The notes: generated from the letters alone by a model not told the origin. A DNA stretch of 64,000 nucleotides from Roseococcus sp. SYP-B2431 (GCF_004336745.1 NZ_SJXD01000011.1:310001-374000); one strand, 5' to 3'; shown: positions 18,925-28,535, counted from the first letter of the stretch. Numbers and translations are program-made.

Positions 18925-19629
18925 TCAACCTGGCAAGGTTCCGTTCAGGAAGATGTCCACGGCCCTGGCCACGCGGGCCGAGATCTCCTCCGGGCCTGGA
19001 GCATGGCGCTGCGCCAGGATCATCCGCATATGCGGTTCTCCGATGGCCAGGCCGAACAGCATGCCCGCGGCCTCCTCCGGATCCTCCAGGCGAAGGTTCC
19101 CGCGTGCCGCCTGGGCGGCGAGATAGCGCTCCAGCGCGCCCTTGCCGCGCGCGGGTCCGGCACGGTGGAAGGCTTCCGCGAGTTCCGGCGTGCGCTTCAC
19201 CTCGGCGGAGATGAGCCGGAAGAAGCCGGCATGCCGCTCGTCCAGAAGGTGGGTCGCGGCCCGATCCAGCAAGGCGATCAGGCCCTTCCGCAGGTCGTCC
19301 TCGGCCTCCTCCGGCGTGGCGACCAGCAAGGGCGCGAGATGCTCCGTCATGACCGCCTCGAACAGCGCCTCCTTGGAGGAGAAGAGCTGGTAGAGGGTCT
19401 TCTTCGACATCCGCGCGCCGCGCGCCACGTCGTCCATATTGGTCGCGGCATAGCCCTGGGCGAGGAAGACGCTCTCGGCCACGCGGAGGATCGCCTGGCG
19501 GCGTTCCGCCTCGGGCAGGCGAGGCCGGGGGCCAGCCGCCGGGACGCCTGCCGCCGGGATCCCTGCCGCCGGGGCGCCTGAGGGCGGCAGCCCGGCCAGG
19601 CCGGCTTTCATAGGCACGGTTTCCGTCAT
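18925..19629 (-). CDS. TetR/AcrR-family transcriptional regulator
   Basis: A 234-residue regulator. The DNA-binding helix-turn-helix lies at about 45-90 (RQAILRVAESVFLAQGYAAT, then VARGARMSKKTLYQLFSSKE). The rest is the ligand-binding helical domain. GGAGGGCTGGGA precedes the ATG. The 35-residue N-terminal extension is Pro/Ala/Gly-rich and contains a three-fold repeated 15-bp DNA unit. It is the last gene of the RND efflux operon, 56 bp after the outer-membrane component. By analogy with AcrR it likely represses that operon, through the dyad sites ahead of the adaptor gene, and releases on binding an effluxed compound. Confidence 0.88.
   Translation of the reverse strand: MTETVPMKAGLAGLPPSGAPAAGIPAAGVPAAGPRPRLPEAERRQAILRVAESVFLAQGYAATNMDDVARGARMSKKTLYQLFSSKEALFEAVMTEHLAPLLVATPEEAEDDLRKGLIALLDRAATHLLDERHAGFFRLISAEVKRTPELAEAFHRAGPARGKGALERYLAAQAARGNLRLEDPEEAAGMLFGLAIGEPHMRMILAQRHAPGPEEISARVARAVDIFLNGTLPG
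19535..19579 (-). repeat. three 15-bp tandem repeats in the regulator's N-terminus
   Basis: Three consecutive 15-bp units close to GCCGCCGGGACGCCT (+ strand, starting at 19535, 19550 and 19565). They encode the reiterated Ala-Gly-[Ile/Val]-Pro-Ala stretch ahead of the DNA-binding domain. The unit length is a multiple of three, so copy-number change keeps the frame. Confidence 0.8.
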
Positions 19630-19685
19630 TCCCAGCCCTCCACGCGAGGCAGGCTTCAAGTCTACGCGATGGCCGGCGCCGCGCA

Positions 19686-21140
19686 TCAGGGATGAGCGCC
19701 GCGCGGCCGGCTCGTGTCGGACCACCCGCCGCCCAAGGCCTTGTAGAGCGTGACCAGCGTCTGCAGCCGCTGGACCCGCAGCGAGATCAGCTCCTGCTGC
19801 GCGGCGAAGAGCTGGCGCTGCGAGTCGAGCGGCGCCTGATAGGTGTCGAGCCCGCTGCGGAAGCGCAGCAGGGAGAGCCGATAGGCGTCGGCATAGGCAT
19901 TGGCCAGCGCCGTCTGGGCCGCGATCTGCGTGTCGTAGGTGCCCCGGGCCGCCAGCACGTCCGCCACCTCCCGGAAGGCGGTCTGGATGGTGCGCTCGTA
20001 TTCCGCGACCTGAAGCTGGGTCTGCACCTTGGCCAGGTCCAGGCTGCCCCGCAGGATGCCGGCCGAGAAGATCGGCACGTTGATCTGCGGCGCGAAGCTC
20101 CAGCTCGCCGTGCCGGGCGCAAAGAGGCGGCTGAAGCTGGTGCTCGCGGTGCCGGCGCTGCCGGTCAGGGTGATCGAGGGGAAGAAGGCGGCCCGCGCGG
20201 CGCCGACATTGGCATTGGCGGCGAGCAGGTTGTGCTCGGCCGCCAGCACGTCGGGGCGGCGGAGCAGGATGGCGGAATCCACCCCCGCCGGCACCTCGGC
20301 CACCACGGGGCCGTCGAGGGGCGCGGATGGCAGCAGATCCGGTGTCACGGTGGTTCCGGCCAGCAGGTTCAGCGCATTGATGTCCTGCGCCTGCTGCCGC
20401 GTGTACTGCGCGAGGCTCGCCCGCGCCGTCTCCACGGCGGTCTGGGCCTGGCGCAGGGCCAGGGCGGTGGCGTTGCCGCCGTCGAAGCCGGCCTGGGTGA
20501 GCCGCAGCGCCTCCTGCTGGTTCGCCAGCGTCCGCTCGGTCAGGGCCAGCAGCTCGCGGTCGCCCAGCAAGGCCAGCCAGGCATTGGCCACCTGGGCGAC
20601 GAGGCTGATCTGCGAGGCGCGGCGCGTTTCCCCGTAGCCGAGATACTGCTGGAAGGCCTGCTGGCTCAGGCTCCGCACCCGGCCGAACAGGTCGATCTCG
20701 TAGGAGGTGAAGCCGATGCCGCCGGACCAGACGCGACTCGTGATCGCCCCGCCGCCGGGGGCGAAGCTGGAGGGGATGCGCTGGGCCGTGAGGGAGCCCG
20801 AGGCGCCGAGCTGCGGCAGGAGCTCGCCGCGCTGGATGCGGTACTGCGCCTCGGCCTGCGCCACGTTCAGCGCCGCGGCGCGCAGGTCGCGGTTGTTGGC
20901 GAGCGCCAGCTCCACCACGCGCTGGAGCTGCGGGTCGCGCAGCACCTCGCGCCAGCCGATCGCATCCGCCGCGATGGCGGGATCGGTGTTCGCCGGCATG
21001 GCCGTGGGCGGTCGGCGATAGGCCGGCCCCTCGGGCCATGCGGCCGGGACGGGCGGGGCCGGCCGCGCGATCTCGGGGATGAGGCTGCAGCCGGAGAGCA
21101 GCGCTGCCGCCAGCGGCAGCGCGAGAACGGAACGGCGCAT
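19686..21140 (-). CDS. outer-membrane efflux lipoprotein, OprM/NodT family
   Basis: A 484-residue outer-membrane factor, the exit duct of the RND pump. It starts with a lipoprotein signal whose lipobox is LLSGC (Cys18). Two homologous outer-membrane-efflux repeats follow, about 70-265 and 275-465, with motifs [11 protein letters not shown] in the first and [22 protein letters not shown] in the second, as in the NodT subgroup. The ATG lies two bases after the pump gene stop. It acts with the adaptor and pump encoded upstream. Confidence 0.93.
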   Translation of the reverse strand: MRRSVLALPLAAALLSGCSLIPEIARPAPPVPAAWPEGPAYRRPPTAMPANTDPAIAADAIGWREVLRDPQLQRVVELALANNRDLRAAALNVAQAEAQYRIQRGELLPQLGASGSLTAQRIPSSFAPGGGAITSRVWSGGIGFTSYEIDLFGRVRSLSQQAFQQYLGYGETRRASQISLVAQVANAWLALLGDRELLALTERTLANQQEALRLTQAGFDGGNATALALRQAQTAVETARASLAQYTRQQAQDINALNLLAGTTVTPDLLPSAPLDGPVVAEVPAGVDSAILLRRPDVLAAEHNLLAANANVGAARAAFFPSITLTGSAGTASTSFSRLFAPGTASWSFAPQINVPIFSAGILRGSLDLAKVQTQLQVAEYERTIQTAFREVADVLAARGTYDTQIAAQTALANAYADAYRLSLLRFRSGLDTYQAPLDSQRQLFAAQQELISLRVQRLQTLVTLYKALGGGWSDTSRPRGAHP

Positions 21141-21142
21141 GG

Positions 21143-24100
21143 TCACTCTCCCGGCGCGGGATGCGGTTGGGCGGCAGAGCCCGGCCCGGGCTCGCCATGG
21201 AGCTTCGGCTTCACCCGGAACAGGCGCAGCACCACCAGGAAGAAGACCGGCACGAAGAGCAGCGCGAGAATCGTGCCGGACAGCACGCCGCCCACCACGC
21301 CGATGCCGATGGCGTTGCGCCCGCCGGCGCCCGCGCCGGTGGAGAGGGCCAGCGGCAGCACGCCGAGCCCGAAGGCGAGCGAGGTCATCAGGATGGGCCG
21401 CAGCCTCTGCCGGGCGGCGAAGAGGGCGGAATCGAGGAGATTGCTCCCGCGCTCGAACTCCTCCTTCGCGAATTCCACGATGAGGATGGCGTTCTTGGCG
21501 GTCAGGCCCACGGTGGTGAGCAGGCCCACCTGGAAATACACGTCGTTCGCCATGCCGAAGCCCCAGGTGGCGGCGACCGCGCCGAGCACGCCGAGCGGCA
21601 CCGCCATCATCACCGCGGCGGGGATGGCCCAGCTCTCGTAGAGCGCCGCCAGGCAGAGGAAGACCACCAGCAGCGACAGCCCGTAGAGCGGCAGCGCCTG
21701 CGAGCCCGACTGGCGCTCCTCGTAGGAGAGGCCGCTCCAGTCGGAGCCGATGCCGGCGGGCAGCTGTGCCGCGAGGCGCTCCATCTCCGCCATGGCCGCG
21801 CCCGTGCTGGAGCCCGGCGCCGCGGCGCCCTGGATCTCGAAGGAGGCGACGCCGCTGAAGCGCTCCAGCTTCGGCGCGCCGAAGGTCCATTCCGCCGTCG
21901 CGAAGGCGGAGAACGGCACCATCTGCCCGCCCGCGTTCCGCACGAACCAGCTTTCCAGGTCGCTCGGCAGCATGCGCGAGGAGGGCGCGCCCTGGATGAA
22001 GACGCGCTTCACGCGACCGCGATCGATGAAGTCGCTGACGTAGCTGGAGCCCCAGGCGGAGGCGACGGTGCTGTTGATGCTCTCGATGGAGAGGCTGAGC
22101 GCGCTCGCCCGCTCCCAGTCGATGACGAGGCGGTATTGCGGCTCGTCGTCCAGGCCGTTGGGCCGCACGCCGACGAGGATGGGGCTCTGCGCCGCGAGGC
22201 CCAGAAGCTGGTTGCGCGCCGCCAGGAATTGCGCGTGGTCGAGGCCGCCGCGGTTGAGCAGCTGGAACTCGAAGCCCGCCGCATTGCCGAGCTCGGAGAT
22301 GGCGGGCGGCGCGAAGGCGAAGATCATTGCATCCTGGTAGCCGCCGAAGCGCCGCATCACGCGGCCGGCCAGCGCCTGCACGCTGCCCTGTGCGCCGGGG
22401 CGATCGTCCCAGGGCTTCATGCTGACGAAGGCCATGCCGGAATTCTGGCCGCGGCCGCCGAAGCTGAAGCCGGTGATGCCGAAGACCGAGGCGACCACGT
22501 CCTTTTCCTCCTCCAGGAGATAGCGCGTGACCTCGTCCACGGCGCGCTGGGTGCGTTCCACCGTGGCGCCCGGCGGGGCCGAGACCTGGATGAAGAGCGT
22601 GCCCTGGTCCTCGTCCGGGACGAAGGAGGTGGGCAGCCGAAGGAAGATGAAGGCCATCCCCGCGACGATCAGCGCGTAGATCAGCAGGACCCGCTTCGGC
22701 CGCTTCAGCGCATGGCCCACGCCGCGCTGATAGCCGTGCGCGCCGCGGTCGAAATTGCGGTTGAACCAGCCGAAGAAGCCGCGCTTCTCATGGCTCGCCT
22801 TGGTGGGCTTCTTCAGGATCGTGGCGCAGAGCGCGGGCGTGAAGATGATCGCCGTCAGCACCGACAGGGCCATGGCCGTGGCGATGGTGATGGAGAACTG
22901 CCGGTAGATCACGCCCGTCGAGCCGCCGAAGAAGGCCATCGGCAGGAAGACCGCGGAGAGCACCAGCCCGATGCCCACCAGCGCGCCGGTGATCTGCGTC
23001 ATCGACTTGCGCGTGGCTTCGAGCGGGGAGAGATCCTCCTCCTCCATCAGGCGCTCGACGTTCTCGACCACCACGATGGCGTCGTCCACGAGCAGGCCGA
23101 TGGCCAGCACCATGCCGAAGAGCGTCAGCGTGTTGATGCTGTAGCCCAGCGCCAGGAGCACGGCGAAGGTGCCCAGCAGCACGACCGGCACCGCGATGGT
23201 CGGGATCAGCGTCGCACGGAAGTTCTGCAGAAAGAGGAACATCACCAGGAAGACGAGGACGATGGCCTCGATCAGCGTCTTCACCACCTCCTCGATGGAG
23301 AGGCGGACGAAGGGCGTGGTGTCGTAGGGATAGACCACGTCCACGCCGGCCGGGAAGCTCGGGCGCAGCCGCTCGATGGTGGCGCGCACGGCCTGCTCGG
23401 TGTCGAGCGCATTGGCGCCGCTGGCGAGCTTGATGGCGATGCCGGCGGCGGGATTGCCGTTGAACTGCGAGGAGATGGCGTAGTTCTCGCCGCCCAGCTC
23501 GACGCGGGCGACGTCGCGCAGCAGCACGCGCGAGCCGTCCGGCTGGACCTTCAGCAGGATCCCCCCGAACTGCTCGGGCGTCTGCAGATAGGTCGGGCCG
23601 ATGATGGTGGCGTTGAGCTGCTGCCCCGGCACGGAGGGCAGGGCGCCGAGCTCGCCCGAGGCGATCTGCACGTTCTGCGCCCGGATGGCGGCCGTGACGT
23701 CGGAGGGCGTCAGGTTGAAGTTCACCAGCTTCGCGGGATCGATCCAGACGCGCATGGCGTATTGCGCGCCGAAGAGCTGGTAGTCGCCCACGCCGGGCGT
23801 GCGGCTCAGCGGGTCCTGGACATTGGAGGCGATGAAGTCGCCGATGTCGATATTGGTGAGGCGCCCATCCGTGGAGACGAAGCCGACCACCAGCAGGAAG
23901 TTGCGCGTCGCCTTGGCGATGCGCAGGCCCTGCTGCTGCACCGCCTGCGGCAGGCGGGGCGTGGCCAGCGCCACCTTGTTCTGCACCTGCACCTGGGCGG
24001 TGTCCGGATCGGTGCCCTGGGCGAAGCTCAGCGTGATGGCGGCGCTGCCGTCCTTGCCGGTCTCGGAGGTGAAGTAGAGCAGGTTGTCGATGCCGCTGAG

Positions 24101-24304
24101 CTGCTGCTCGATGACCTGCACGACCGTGCTCTGCACCGTCTCGGCCGAGGCGCCGGGATAGACGACGGAGATGGAGATGGAGGGCGGTGCGATGCTCGGA
24201 TACTGCGCGATGGGCAGCGAGCGGATCGCCAGCACGCCCGTGAGCATGGTCGCGATGGCGAGCACCCAGGCGAAGATCGGGCGGTCGATGAAGAAACGGG
24301 CCAT
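21143..24304 (-). CDS. RND multidrug efflux pump, AcrB/HAE1 family
   Basis: A 1053-residue inner-membrane proton antiporter of the usual length. It begins [17 protein letters not shown], the family-typical first membrane helix. The proton-relay aspartates lie side by side in [14 protein letters not shown] at about residue 405, and the large periplasmic pore and docking domains follow each half. The C-terminal half has [16 protein letters not shown], also canonical. With the adaptor (24314-25555) and outer-membrane channel (19686-21140) it forms a complete drug or solvent efflux system. The range of substrates cannot be predicted. Confidence 0.95.
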   Translation of the reverse strand: MARFFIDRPIFAWVLAIATMLTGVLAIRSLPIAQYPSIAPPSISISVVYPGASAETVQSTVVQVIEQQLSGIDNLLYFTSETGKDGSAAITLSFAQGTDPDTAQVQVQNKVALATPRLPQAVQQQGLRIAKATRNFLLVVGFVSTDGRLTNIDIGDFIASNVQDPLSRTPGVGDYQLFGAQYAMRVWIDPAKLVNFNLTPSDVTAAIRAQNVQIASGELGALPSVPGQQLNATIIGPTYLQTPEQFGGILLKVQPDGSRVLLRDVARVELGGENYAISSQFNGNPAAGIAIKLASGANALDTEQAVRATIERLRPSFPAGVDVVYPYDTTPFVRLSIEEVVKTLIEAIVLVFLVMFLFLQNFRATLIPTIAVPVVLLGTFAVLLALGYSINTLTLFGMVLAIGLLVDDAIVVVENVERLMEEEDLSPLEATRKSMTQITGALVGIGLVLSAVFLPMAFFGGSTGVIYRQFSITIATAMALSVLTAIIFTPALCATILKKPTKASHEKRGFFGWFNRNFDRGAHGYQRGVGHALKRPKRVLLIYALIVAGMAFIFLRLPTSFVPDEDQGTLFIQVSAPPGATVERTQRAVDEVTRYLLEEEKDVVASVFGITGFSFGGRGQNSGMAFVSMKPWDDRPGAQGSVQALAGRVMRRFGGYQDAMIFAFAPPAISELGNAAGFEFQLLNRGGLDHAQFLAARNQLLGLAAQSPILVGVRPNGLDDEPQYRLVIDWERASALSLSIESINSTVASAWGSSYVSDFIDRGRVKRVFIQGAPSSRMLPSDLESWFVRNAGGQMVPFSAFATAEWTFGAPKLERFSGVASFEIQGAAAPGSSTGAAMAEMERLAAQLPAGIGSDWSGLSYEERQSGSQALPLYGLSLLVVFLCLAALYESWAIPAAVMMAVPLGVLGAVAATWGFGMANDVYFQVGLLTTVGLTAKNAILIVEFAKEEFERGSNLLDSALFAARQRLRPILMTSLAFGLGVLPLALSTGAGAGGRNAIGIGVVGGVLSGTILALLFVPVFFLVVLRLFRVKPKLHGEPGPGSAAQPHPAPGE

Positions 24305-24313
24305 GATGCGGGC

Positions 24314-25555
24314 CTAACGACCTGCCGCGGGAGCGGCGTTAGCGGAGGCGGAGGCGGAGGCGGCGGCCGCGCCACGCTCGTTCAGCGCCTGCTGCGTGGT
24401 CTCGGTGGCGTTCACCTTGCCGCCGGGCCGCGCGCGCTGGATCCCCTCGACGATCACGCGGTCGCCCTCGCTCAGCCCCTCGGTGACGAGCCAGGCCGTG
24501 CCGATGGCGCGCTCGGCCTTGATGATGCGCGCCGCCACCGTGCCCTCGGCGTCGACGACCATGGCCGTGGCCTCGCCGCGCGGGGTGCGGGTCACCGCCT
24601 GCTGCGGGACCATGAGCGCGCGGTCGGTCACGCCCTCCTCGATGCGGGCCCGCACGAAGAGGCCGGGCATCAGCTGGCCGTTCGGATTGGGGAAGACGGC
24701 GCGCAGGGTGATGGAGCCGGTTCCTGGATCGACGATGACCTCGGAGAATTGCAGCCGGCCCGCCTCGGGGTATTCGGTGCCGTCCTCCAGCGTCAGATGG
24801 ACCACCGCCTGGCCCTCGCCGTCCTGGCGCAGCGTGCCCTCGGCGAGGTCGCGGCGCAGCCGCATCACGCGCGCGGCGGACTGGGTCACGTCCACATAGA
24901 TCGGATCGAGCTGGGTGATGGTGACGAGCGAGGCGGTCTGCTGCGAGGTCACCAGCGCGCCGGCCGTCACGGCCGAGCGGCCGGTGCGCCCGGCGATCGG
25001 CGAGGTCACCCTCGTGTAGTCGAGGTTGATGCGGGCGGTCTCGACGGCGGCGCGGCCGGAGGCGACATCGGCCTGGGCCTGGCGCAGCGCGGCCTCGGCG
25101 AGGTCGAGATCCTGCTGGCTCACGGCCCGGGCGCGGACCAGCGGGCGGTAGCGGTTCACCGTCACCGCCGCCGAGGCCGCCGCCGCCTCGTTGCGCCGCA
25201 GCGCCGCCTCGGCGCTGTCCAGCTGGGCCTGATAGGGGGCCGGGTCGATCTGATAGAGCGGTTGGCCGGCCTGGACCTCGGCCCCCTCGGTGAAGAGGCG
25301 CTCGCGGATCACGCCGCCGACCTGCGGTCGGACCTCGGCGGTCTGGAAGGCCGAGGTGCGGCCGGGCAGCTCGGTCGTGATGGTGACGGGCTGCTGGCGG
25401 AGGCTGACGACCGTCACGGCGGGCGGCGGCGGCGCTTCGGGCGCCGCGGCCTGCTTTTCCTCGCAGCCGACGATCGCCACGGTTGCCCCGAACATGGCGA
25501 CCAGTCCGGCGACACGTGAAGGAGAAAAGGGCGGGCGCGGCCGGGATAGGGGCAT
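24314..25555 (-). CDS. RND efflux periplasmic adaptor (membrane fusion protein), AcrA-like
   Basis: A 413-residue lipoprotein adaptor. ATG at 25555 (MPLSRPRPPF) gives a proper signal with lipobox-like AIVGC near residue 31. Upstream in-frame starts would run through the proposed operators. Domain order is lipoyl/beta-barrel with FQTAEVRPQVGGVIRERLF, the coiled-coil hairpin around EAALRRNEAAAASAAVTVN and DLDLAEAALRQAQADV, then IAGRTGRSAVTAGALV and a C-terminal membrane-proximal domain. The tail is Ala/Ser-rich, from a GAGGCG-type hexamer repeat in the DNA. First gene of the pump operon. Confidence 0.93.
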   Translation of the reverse strand: MPLSRPRPPFSPSRVAGLVAMFGATVAIVGCEEKQAAAPEAPPPPAVTVVSLRQQPVTITTELPGRTSAFQTAEVRPQVGGVIRERLFTEGAEVQAGQPLYQIDPAPYQAQLDSAEAALRRNEAAAASAAVTVNRYRPLVRARAVSQQDLDLAEAALRQAQADVASGRAAVETARINLDYTRVTSPIAGRTGRSAVTAGALVTSQQTASLVTITQLDPIYVDVTQSAARVMRLRRDLAEGTLRQDGEGQAVVHLTLEDGTEYPEAGRLQFSEVIVDPGTGSITLRAVFPNPNGQLMPGLFVRARIEEGVTDRALMVPQQAVTRTPRGEATAMVVDAEGTVAARIIKAERAIGTAWLVTEGLSEGDRVIVEGIQRARPGGKVNATETTQQALNERGAAAASASASANAAPAAGR

Positions 25556-25572
25556 GCGAGACTTCCGAGATG

Positions 25573-25610
25573 GAAACTGACGAGTTTCGATATGGGTACT
25601 CGCGAGTTTC
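25573..25610 (-). promoter_or_regulatory. candidate double operator upstream of the efflux operon
   Basis: Read on the minus strand, two 16-bp dyads lie 22 bp apart: GAAACTCGCGAGTACC (25610-25595) and GAAACTCGTCAGTTTC (25588-25573). They share the half-site GAAACTCG. Parts also form the perfect palindrome ACTCGCGAGT (25598-25607). They are 18-55 bases ahead of the adaptor start, where a promoter should be, so they are good candidates for binding by the TetR-type regulator encoded at the end of the operon. Confidence 0.65.
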
Positions 25611-25678
25611 CATGCCGTCAAGCTATGCTGCGGCGCAGCAGGCGGTGGACTGCCCGGCTGGTTCTCCGCCCGCCGTCG

Positions 25679-25969
25679 CTACCGCACGGGCACCGAAGCG
25701 CCGGGAATGACCTCTCCCACAGGCCGGCCCGTCTTCGCGTCGAGGAAGACGATCCGGTCGCCGTCCGGTCGCTGCACGAGCACGGCGAAGCGCCCCTCGG
25801 CCGCCGCGATCCCCAGGATCCGGCTGCCGGCCGGCAGGTCGAGGCTCATCGGCGGCAGGGGCGCGCCACCCCCGCGTCCGGCGCGCTGGACGAGGACCAC
25901 GACGAGGGCCACCGTGCCGGCGACGATCATCACCCCCATCGCCACAACCAGGATTTTGAGTGCCCGCAT
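25679..25969 (-). CDS. small single-span membrane protein, DUF6476 type
   Basis: A 96-residue protein with one strong membrane helix (ALKILVVAMGVMIVAGTVAL, about 3-22), an Arg/Gly-rich stop-transfer segment, then a periplasmic beta-rich tail (SRILGIAAAEGRFAVLV, then DRIVFLDAKTGRPVGEV). Small proteins of this kind next to rluD are common in alphaproteobacteria. Function is unknown. Its ATG abuts the proposed TTG start of rluD with no gap. An ATG five codons upstream is possible. It precedes the efflux operon on the same strand by 123 bp, but the operators in between argue for separate control. Confidence 0.75.
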   Translation of the reverse strand: MRALKILVVAMGVMIVAGTVALVVVLVQRAGRGGGAPLPPMSLDLPAGSRILGIAAAEGRFAVLVQRPDGDRIVFLDAKTGRPVGEVIPGASVPVR

Positions 25970-26971
25970 TTGTCCAAGACCCATGAAATCGCAGCGACCG
26001 AAGCCGACCAGGGCACGCGCCTGGACCGCTTCCTCGCGGAGCGGATAGGCGGCCTCTCGCGCTCCCGCGTCAAGGCGCTCATCGAGCAGGGCCACGCGAC
26101 CCGCGACGGCGAGGCGGTGACCGAGCCCGCCCATGCCGTCCGCGCCGGCGCCACCTACGCCCTCTCGCCGCCCTCGCCGGTGCCGGCCCGGCCCGAGGCG
26201 CAGGCCATGGCGCTGAACATCCTCCACGAGGACCGCGACCTGATCGTGCTGGACAAGCCGGCCGGCCTCGTCGTCCACCCCGCGCCGGGCAATGCGGACG
26301 GCACGCTGGTCAACGGCCTGCTGGCCCATGCGGGCGAGGAGCTGGAGGGAATCGGCGGGGAGAAGCGGCCGGGCATCGTCCACCGGCTGGACAAGGACAC
26401 CTCCGGCATCATGGTCGTGGCCAAGACGCAGGCCGCGCACCAGGCCCTCTCCGAGGCCTTCGCCGCCCGCGACCTGGACCGCGAGTACCTGGCCCTGGTC
26501 TGGGGCGTGCCGAACCCGTCCCAGGGGGAGATCGAGGCCGCCATCGGCCGCCACGCCACCGACCGCAAGCGCATGGCGGTGGTCGAGCCGCGCTCGAGGG
26601 GAGGGGCGGCGGGCGCCACCTCCGGCAAGCACGCCGTGACCCGGTACCGGACGGAAGCCTCGTGGTTCGGCGCCGCCTCGCTGCTGCGCTGCAAGCTGAT
26701 GACGGGACGGACCCATCAGATCCGCGTGCACCTGGCCCATCGCAGCCATCCGCTGGTGGGGGACCCGGTCTATCTCCGCCGCATCCCGGCGGCGAGCCGG
26801 CTGCTGCCCGAGGAGCTGCGCGAATCCCTGCTGGCCTTCCCCCGCCAGGCCCTGCACGCGACGACGCTCGGCTTCAAGCACCCGGTCACGGGAGCGATGC
26901 TAACCTTTCGGTCGGACCCACCGAAGGACATGGAGAACCTGCTGGCCCAGCTCGGCGCCATGCCCCGGTAA
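25970..26971 (+). CDS. rluD: 23S rRNA pseudouridine synthase, RluD family
   Basis: A 333-residue enzyme that isomerises uridines in helix 69 of 23S rRNA. An N-terminal S4 RNA-binding domain (LDRFLAERIGGLSRSRVKAL, about 18-37) precedes the catalytic domain with D141 in GIVHRLDKDTSG. GRTHQIRVHLAH and the C-terminal FKHPVTG are also typical. No in-frame ATG precedes the S4 domain. TTG at 25970 gives the expected N-terminus, although its Shine-Dalgarno (AGGA, 17 bases away) is poor. The ATG 12 bases further on is in another frame. It lies upstream of rpoH on the same strand. Confidence 0.9.
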   Translation: MSKTHEIAATEADQGTRLDRFLAERIGGLSRSRVKALIEQGHATRDGEAVTEPAHAVRAGATYALSPPSPVPARPEAQAMALNILHEDRDLIVLDKPAGLVVHPAPGNADGTLVNGLLAHAGEELEGIGGEKRPGIVHRLDKDTSGIMVVAKTQAAHQALSEAFAARDLDREYLALVWGVPNPSQGEIEAAIGRHATDRKRMAVVEPRSRGGAAGATSGKHAVTRYRTEASWFGAASLLRCKLMTGRTHQIRVHLAHRSHPLVGDPVYLRRIPAASRLLPEELRESLLAFPRQALHATTLGFKHPVTGAMLTFRSDPPKDMENLLAQLGAMPR

Positions 26972-27223
26972 ACCTTGTCCGCCCGGCGGAATGTCCTATC
27001 CGGACCAATATGGTCGGTTTTACTGGACATGGCGCTACAACCCGTCTAGGGTTGCGACATTGGCAACGACCCCGGGGTGCCGCTCCTAGATCCTGGCTGC
27101 TGAAACCGCCCCTTCCGTGACCGGGGCGGATGCAGCCCGGAGGGCCCCGGTCGCGTTATGCCGCAAAGGTCGCGCACCTGCCGCCGTCACGGGGTGGGGC
27201 GCGTCGCAGATGGAAGGCTCACT

Positions 27224-28105
27224 ATGGCGTCCCTCAGCATACCCATGGCCCCCGAAGGCAACCTGTCCCGCTACCTGCAGGACATCCGCAAGTTCCCGAT
27301 GCTCGCCCCTGAGGAGGAGCTGAGCCTCGCGAAGCGCTGGCGCGACTCCGCCGATGAAGGCGCCGCGCACAAGCTCGTGACCTCGCACCTGCGTCTCGTC
27401 GCCAAGATCGCCATGGGCTATCGCGGCTACGGCCTGCCCGTCGGCGAGCTGATCAGCGAAGGCAACGTCGGCATGATGCAGGCGGTGAAGCGGTTCGACC
27501 CGGAACGCGGCTTCCGCCTCGCCACCTATGCGATGTGGTGGATCCGTGCCGCGATTCAAGAATACATCCTGCACAGCTGGTCGCTCGTGAAGATGGGCAC
27601 CACCGCGGCGCAGAAGAAGCTTTTCTTCAACCTCCGCCGGCTCAAGGGCCAGATCGGGGCGCTGGAGGATGGCGACCTGCAGCCCGAGGTCGTCACCAAG
27701 ATCGCGACGACGCTGGCCGTGCCCGAGCAGGATGTGGTGAGCATGAACCGCCGGCTGGCCTCGCCGGACAACAGCCTGAACGCCCCCGTCCGCGCCGATA
27801 GCGAGGGCGAGTGGCAGGACTGGCTGGTGGACGAGTCCGAGAGCCAGGAGGAGGAGCTCGCCGAGCGGCAGGACATGTCCAACCGCAAGGACATGCTGAA
27901 CGGCGCGCTGCGCACGCTGAACGAGCGCGAGCGCCATATCCTGATCGAGCGGCGCCTGAAGGATGAGCCGACCACGCTCGAGGAGCTGAGCCAGCAGTAC
28001 AATATCAGCCGCGAGCGCGTCCGGCAGATCGAGGTCCGCGCCTTCGAGAAGCTGCAGAAGAGCATGAAGCAGCAGATCGTCGAGCGGCGGCTCGCGGTTG
28101 GATAG
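27224..28105 (+). CDS. rpoH: heat-shock sigma factor sigma-32
   Basis: A 293-residue sigma-70-family factor directing heat-shock and stress transcription. Region 2 is well kept (LISEGNVGMMQAVKRFDP; YAMWWIRAAIQEYIL at about 102-116). The RpoH box QKKLFFNLR (130-138), diagnostic for this subgroup, is intact. Region 4 ends in the helix-turn-helix LEELSQQYNISRERVRQIE. ATG at 27224 follows GGAAGG and gives the standard N-terminus. The 252-bp region before it must hold its promoter, but I see no convincing sigma-32 type sequence. The 3' end overlaps a 25-bp tandem repeat and is followed by a strong terminator. Confidence 0.97.
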   Translation: MASLSIPMAPEGNLSRYLQDIRKFPMLAPEEELSLAKRWRDSADEGAAHKLVTSHLRLVAKIAMGYRGYGLPVGELISEGNVGMMQAVKRFDPERGFRLATYAMWWIRAAIQEYILHSWSLVKMGTTAAQKKLFFNLRRLKGQIGALEDGDLQPEVVTKIATTLAVPEQDVVSMNRRLASPDNSLNAPVRADSEGEWQDWLVDESESQEEELAERQDMSNRKDMLNGALRTLNERERHILIERRLKDEPTTLEELSQQYNISRERVRQIEVRAFEKLQKSMKQQIVERRLAVG

Positions 28106-28156
28106 CCAGCGAAGGCTCGCGGTCGGATAGCCAGCGAAGGCTCGCGTCGGATAAGC
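28089..28156 (+). repeat. 25-bp tandem repeat spanning the rpoH stop codon
   Basis: Units of GGCTCGCGGTTGGATAGCCA plus GCGAA start at 28089, 28114 and 28139. The second has C for T at one position. The third is cut after GGATAAGC. The first contains the last codons and TAG of rpoH, so the repeat looks like duplication of the gene's extreme 3' end, extending the untranslated leader to the terminator. Confidence 0.85.
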
Positions 28157-28174
28157 AAGTATGAGCGTAAATGG

Positions 28175-28205
28175 GGCGGCGCCGGGCAACCGGCGCCGCC
28201 TTTTT
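28175..28205 (+). terminator. Rho-independent terminator of rpoH
   Basis: A perfect 11-bp stem, GGCGGCGCCGG (28175-28185) with CCGGCGCCGCC (28190-28200), capped by the stable GCAA tetraloop and followed by five T residues. It lies 70 bases after the rpoH stop and ahead of a convergent gene. Confidence 0.93.
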
Positions 28206-28214
28206 CACGCCGCT

Positions 28215-28535
28215 TCAGTGATGGGCATGCGCCGCCGCGTTGCGCCTGCGGGTGGCGGCCGCCTTCTTCGCCGAGGCCGAGCGCTCCGCGGCCGTTCGGG
28301 AGGCGGCGGCCTTGCCGCCCGCCTTCCCACCCTCATGCGCGGCCGGATGGCCCGTCTCCTTCCCCCGTCCTGAGCCGCCGGGCTTCTTGCCGCCGCCGTC
28401 GTCCTTGTTGACGGTCGCCCAGGCGCGCCGCTCGGCCTCCTTTTCCGGCACCCCGCGCTTCTCGTAGCCCTCGGCGATGTGGTCGGCCTTGCGCTCCTGC
28501 TTGCCGGTGTATTTGGACTTGTCTCCGCGGGGCAT
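28215..28535 (-). CDS. small basic protein, often named plasmid stabilisation protein
   Basis: A 106-residue, strongly charged protein beginning MPRGDKSKYTGKQERKADHI and with EKEAERRAWATVNKDDGG near residues 32-49. The second half is a Lys/Gly/Ala-rich, histone-H1-like tail ending AAAHAHH. Homologues are usually annotated as plasmid stabilisation protein, without good functional proof. The tail suggests nucleic-acid binding. GAGGAGG lies close before the ATG at 28535, which settles the start. It is convergent with rpoH. Confidence 0.8.
   Translation of the reverse strand: MPRGDKSKYTGKQERKADHIAEGYEKRGVPEKEAERRAWATVNKDDGGGKKPGGSGRGKETGHPAAHEGGKAGGKAAASRTAAERSASAKKAAATRRRNAAAHAHH

Noticed and set aside
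21161-25519. Very long open frame antisense to the RND pump and adaptor genes
   Set aside because: Its product is low-complexity His/Asp/Gly/Arg-rich text expected from the reverse complement of GC-biased codons. The opposite strand encodes clear efflux proteins.
27002-27020. GACCA-ATA-TGGTC hairpin followed by GGTTTT after rluD, as a terminator
   Set aside because: The stem is only five base pairs and the T-run four, too weak to call with confidence.
28215-28535. Interpreting the plasmid-stabilisation-like gene as evidence of a plasmid or integrated element
   Set aside because: The name is historical. Surroundings (rluD, rpoH) are core chromosome, and no rep, par or integrase gene is present.
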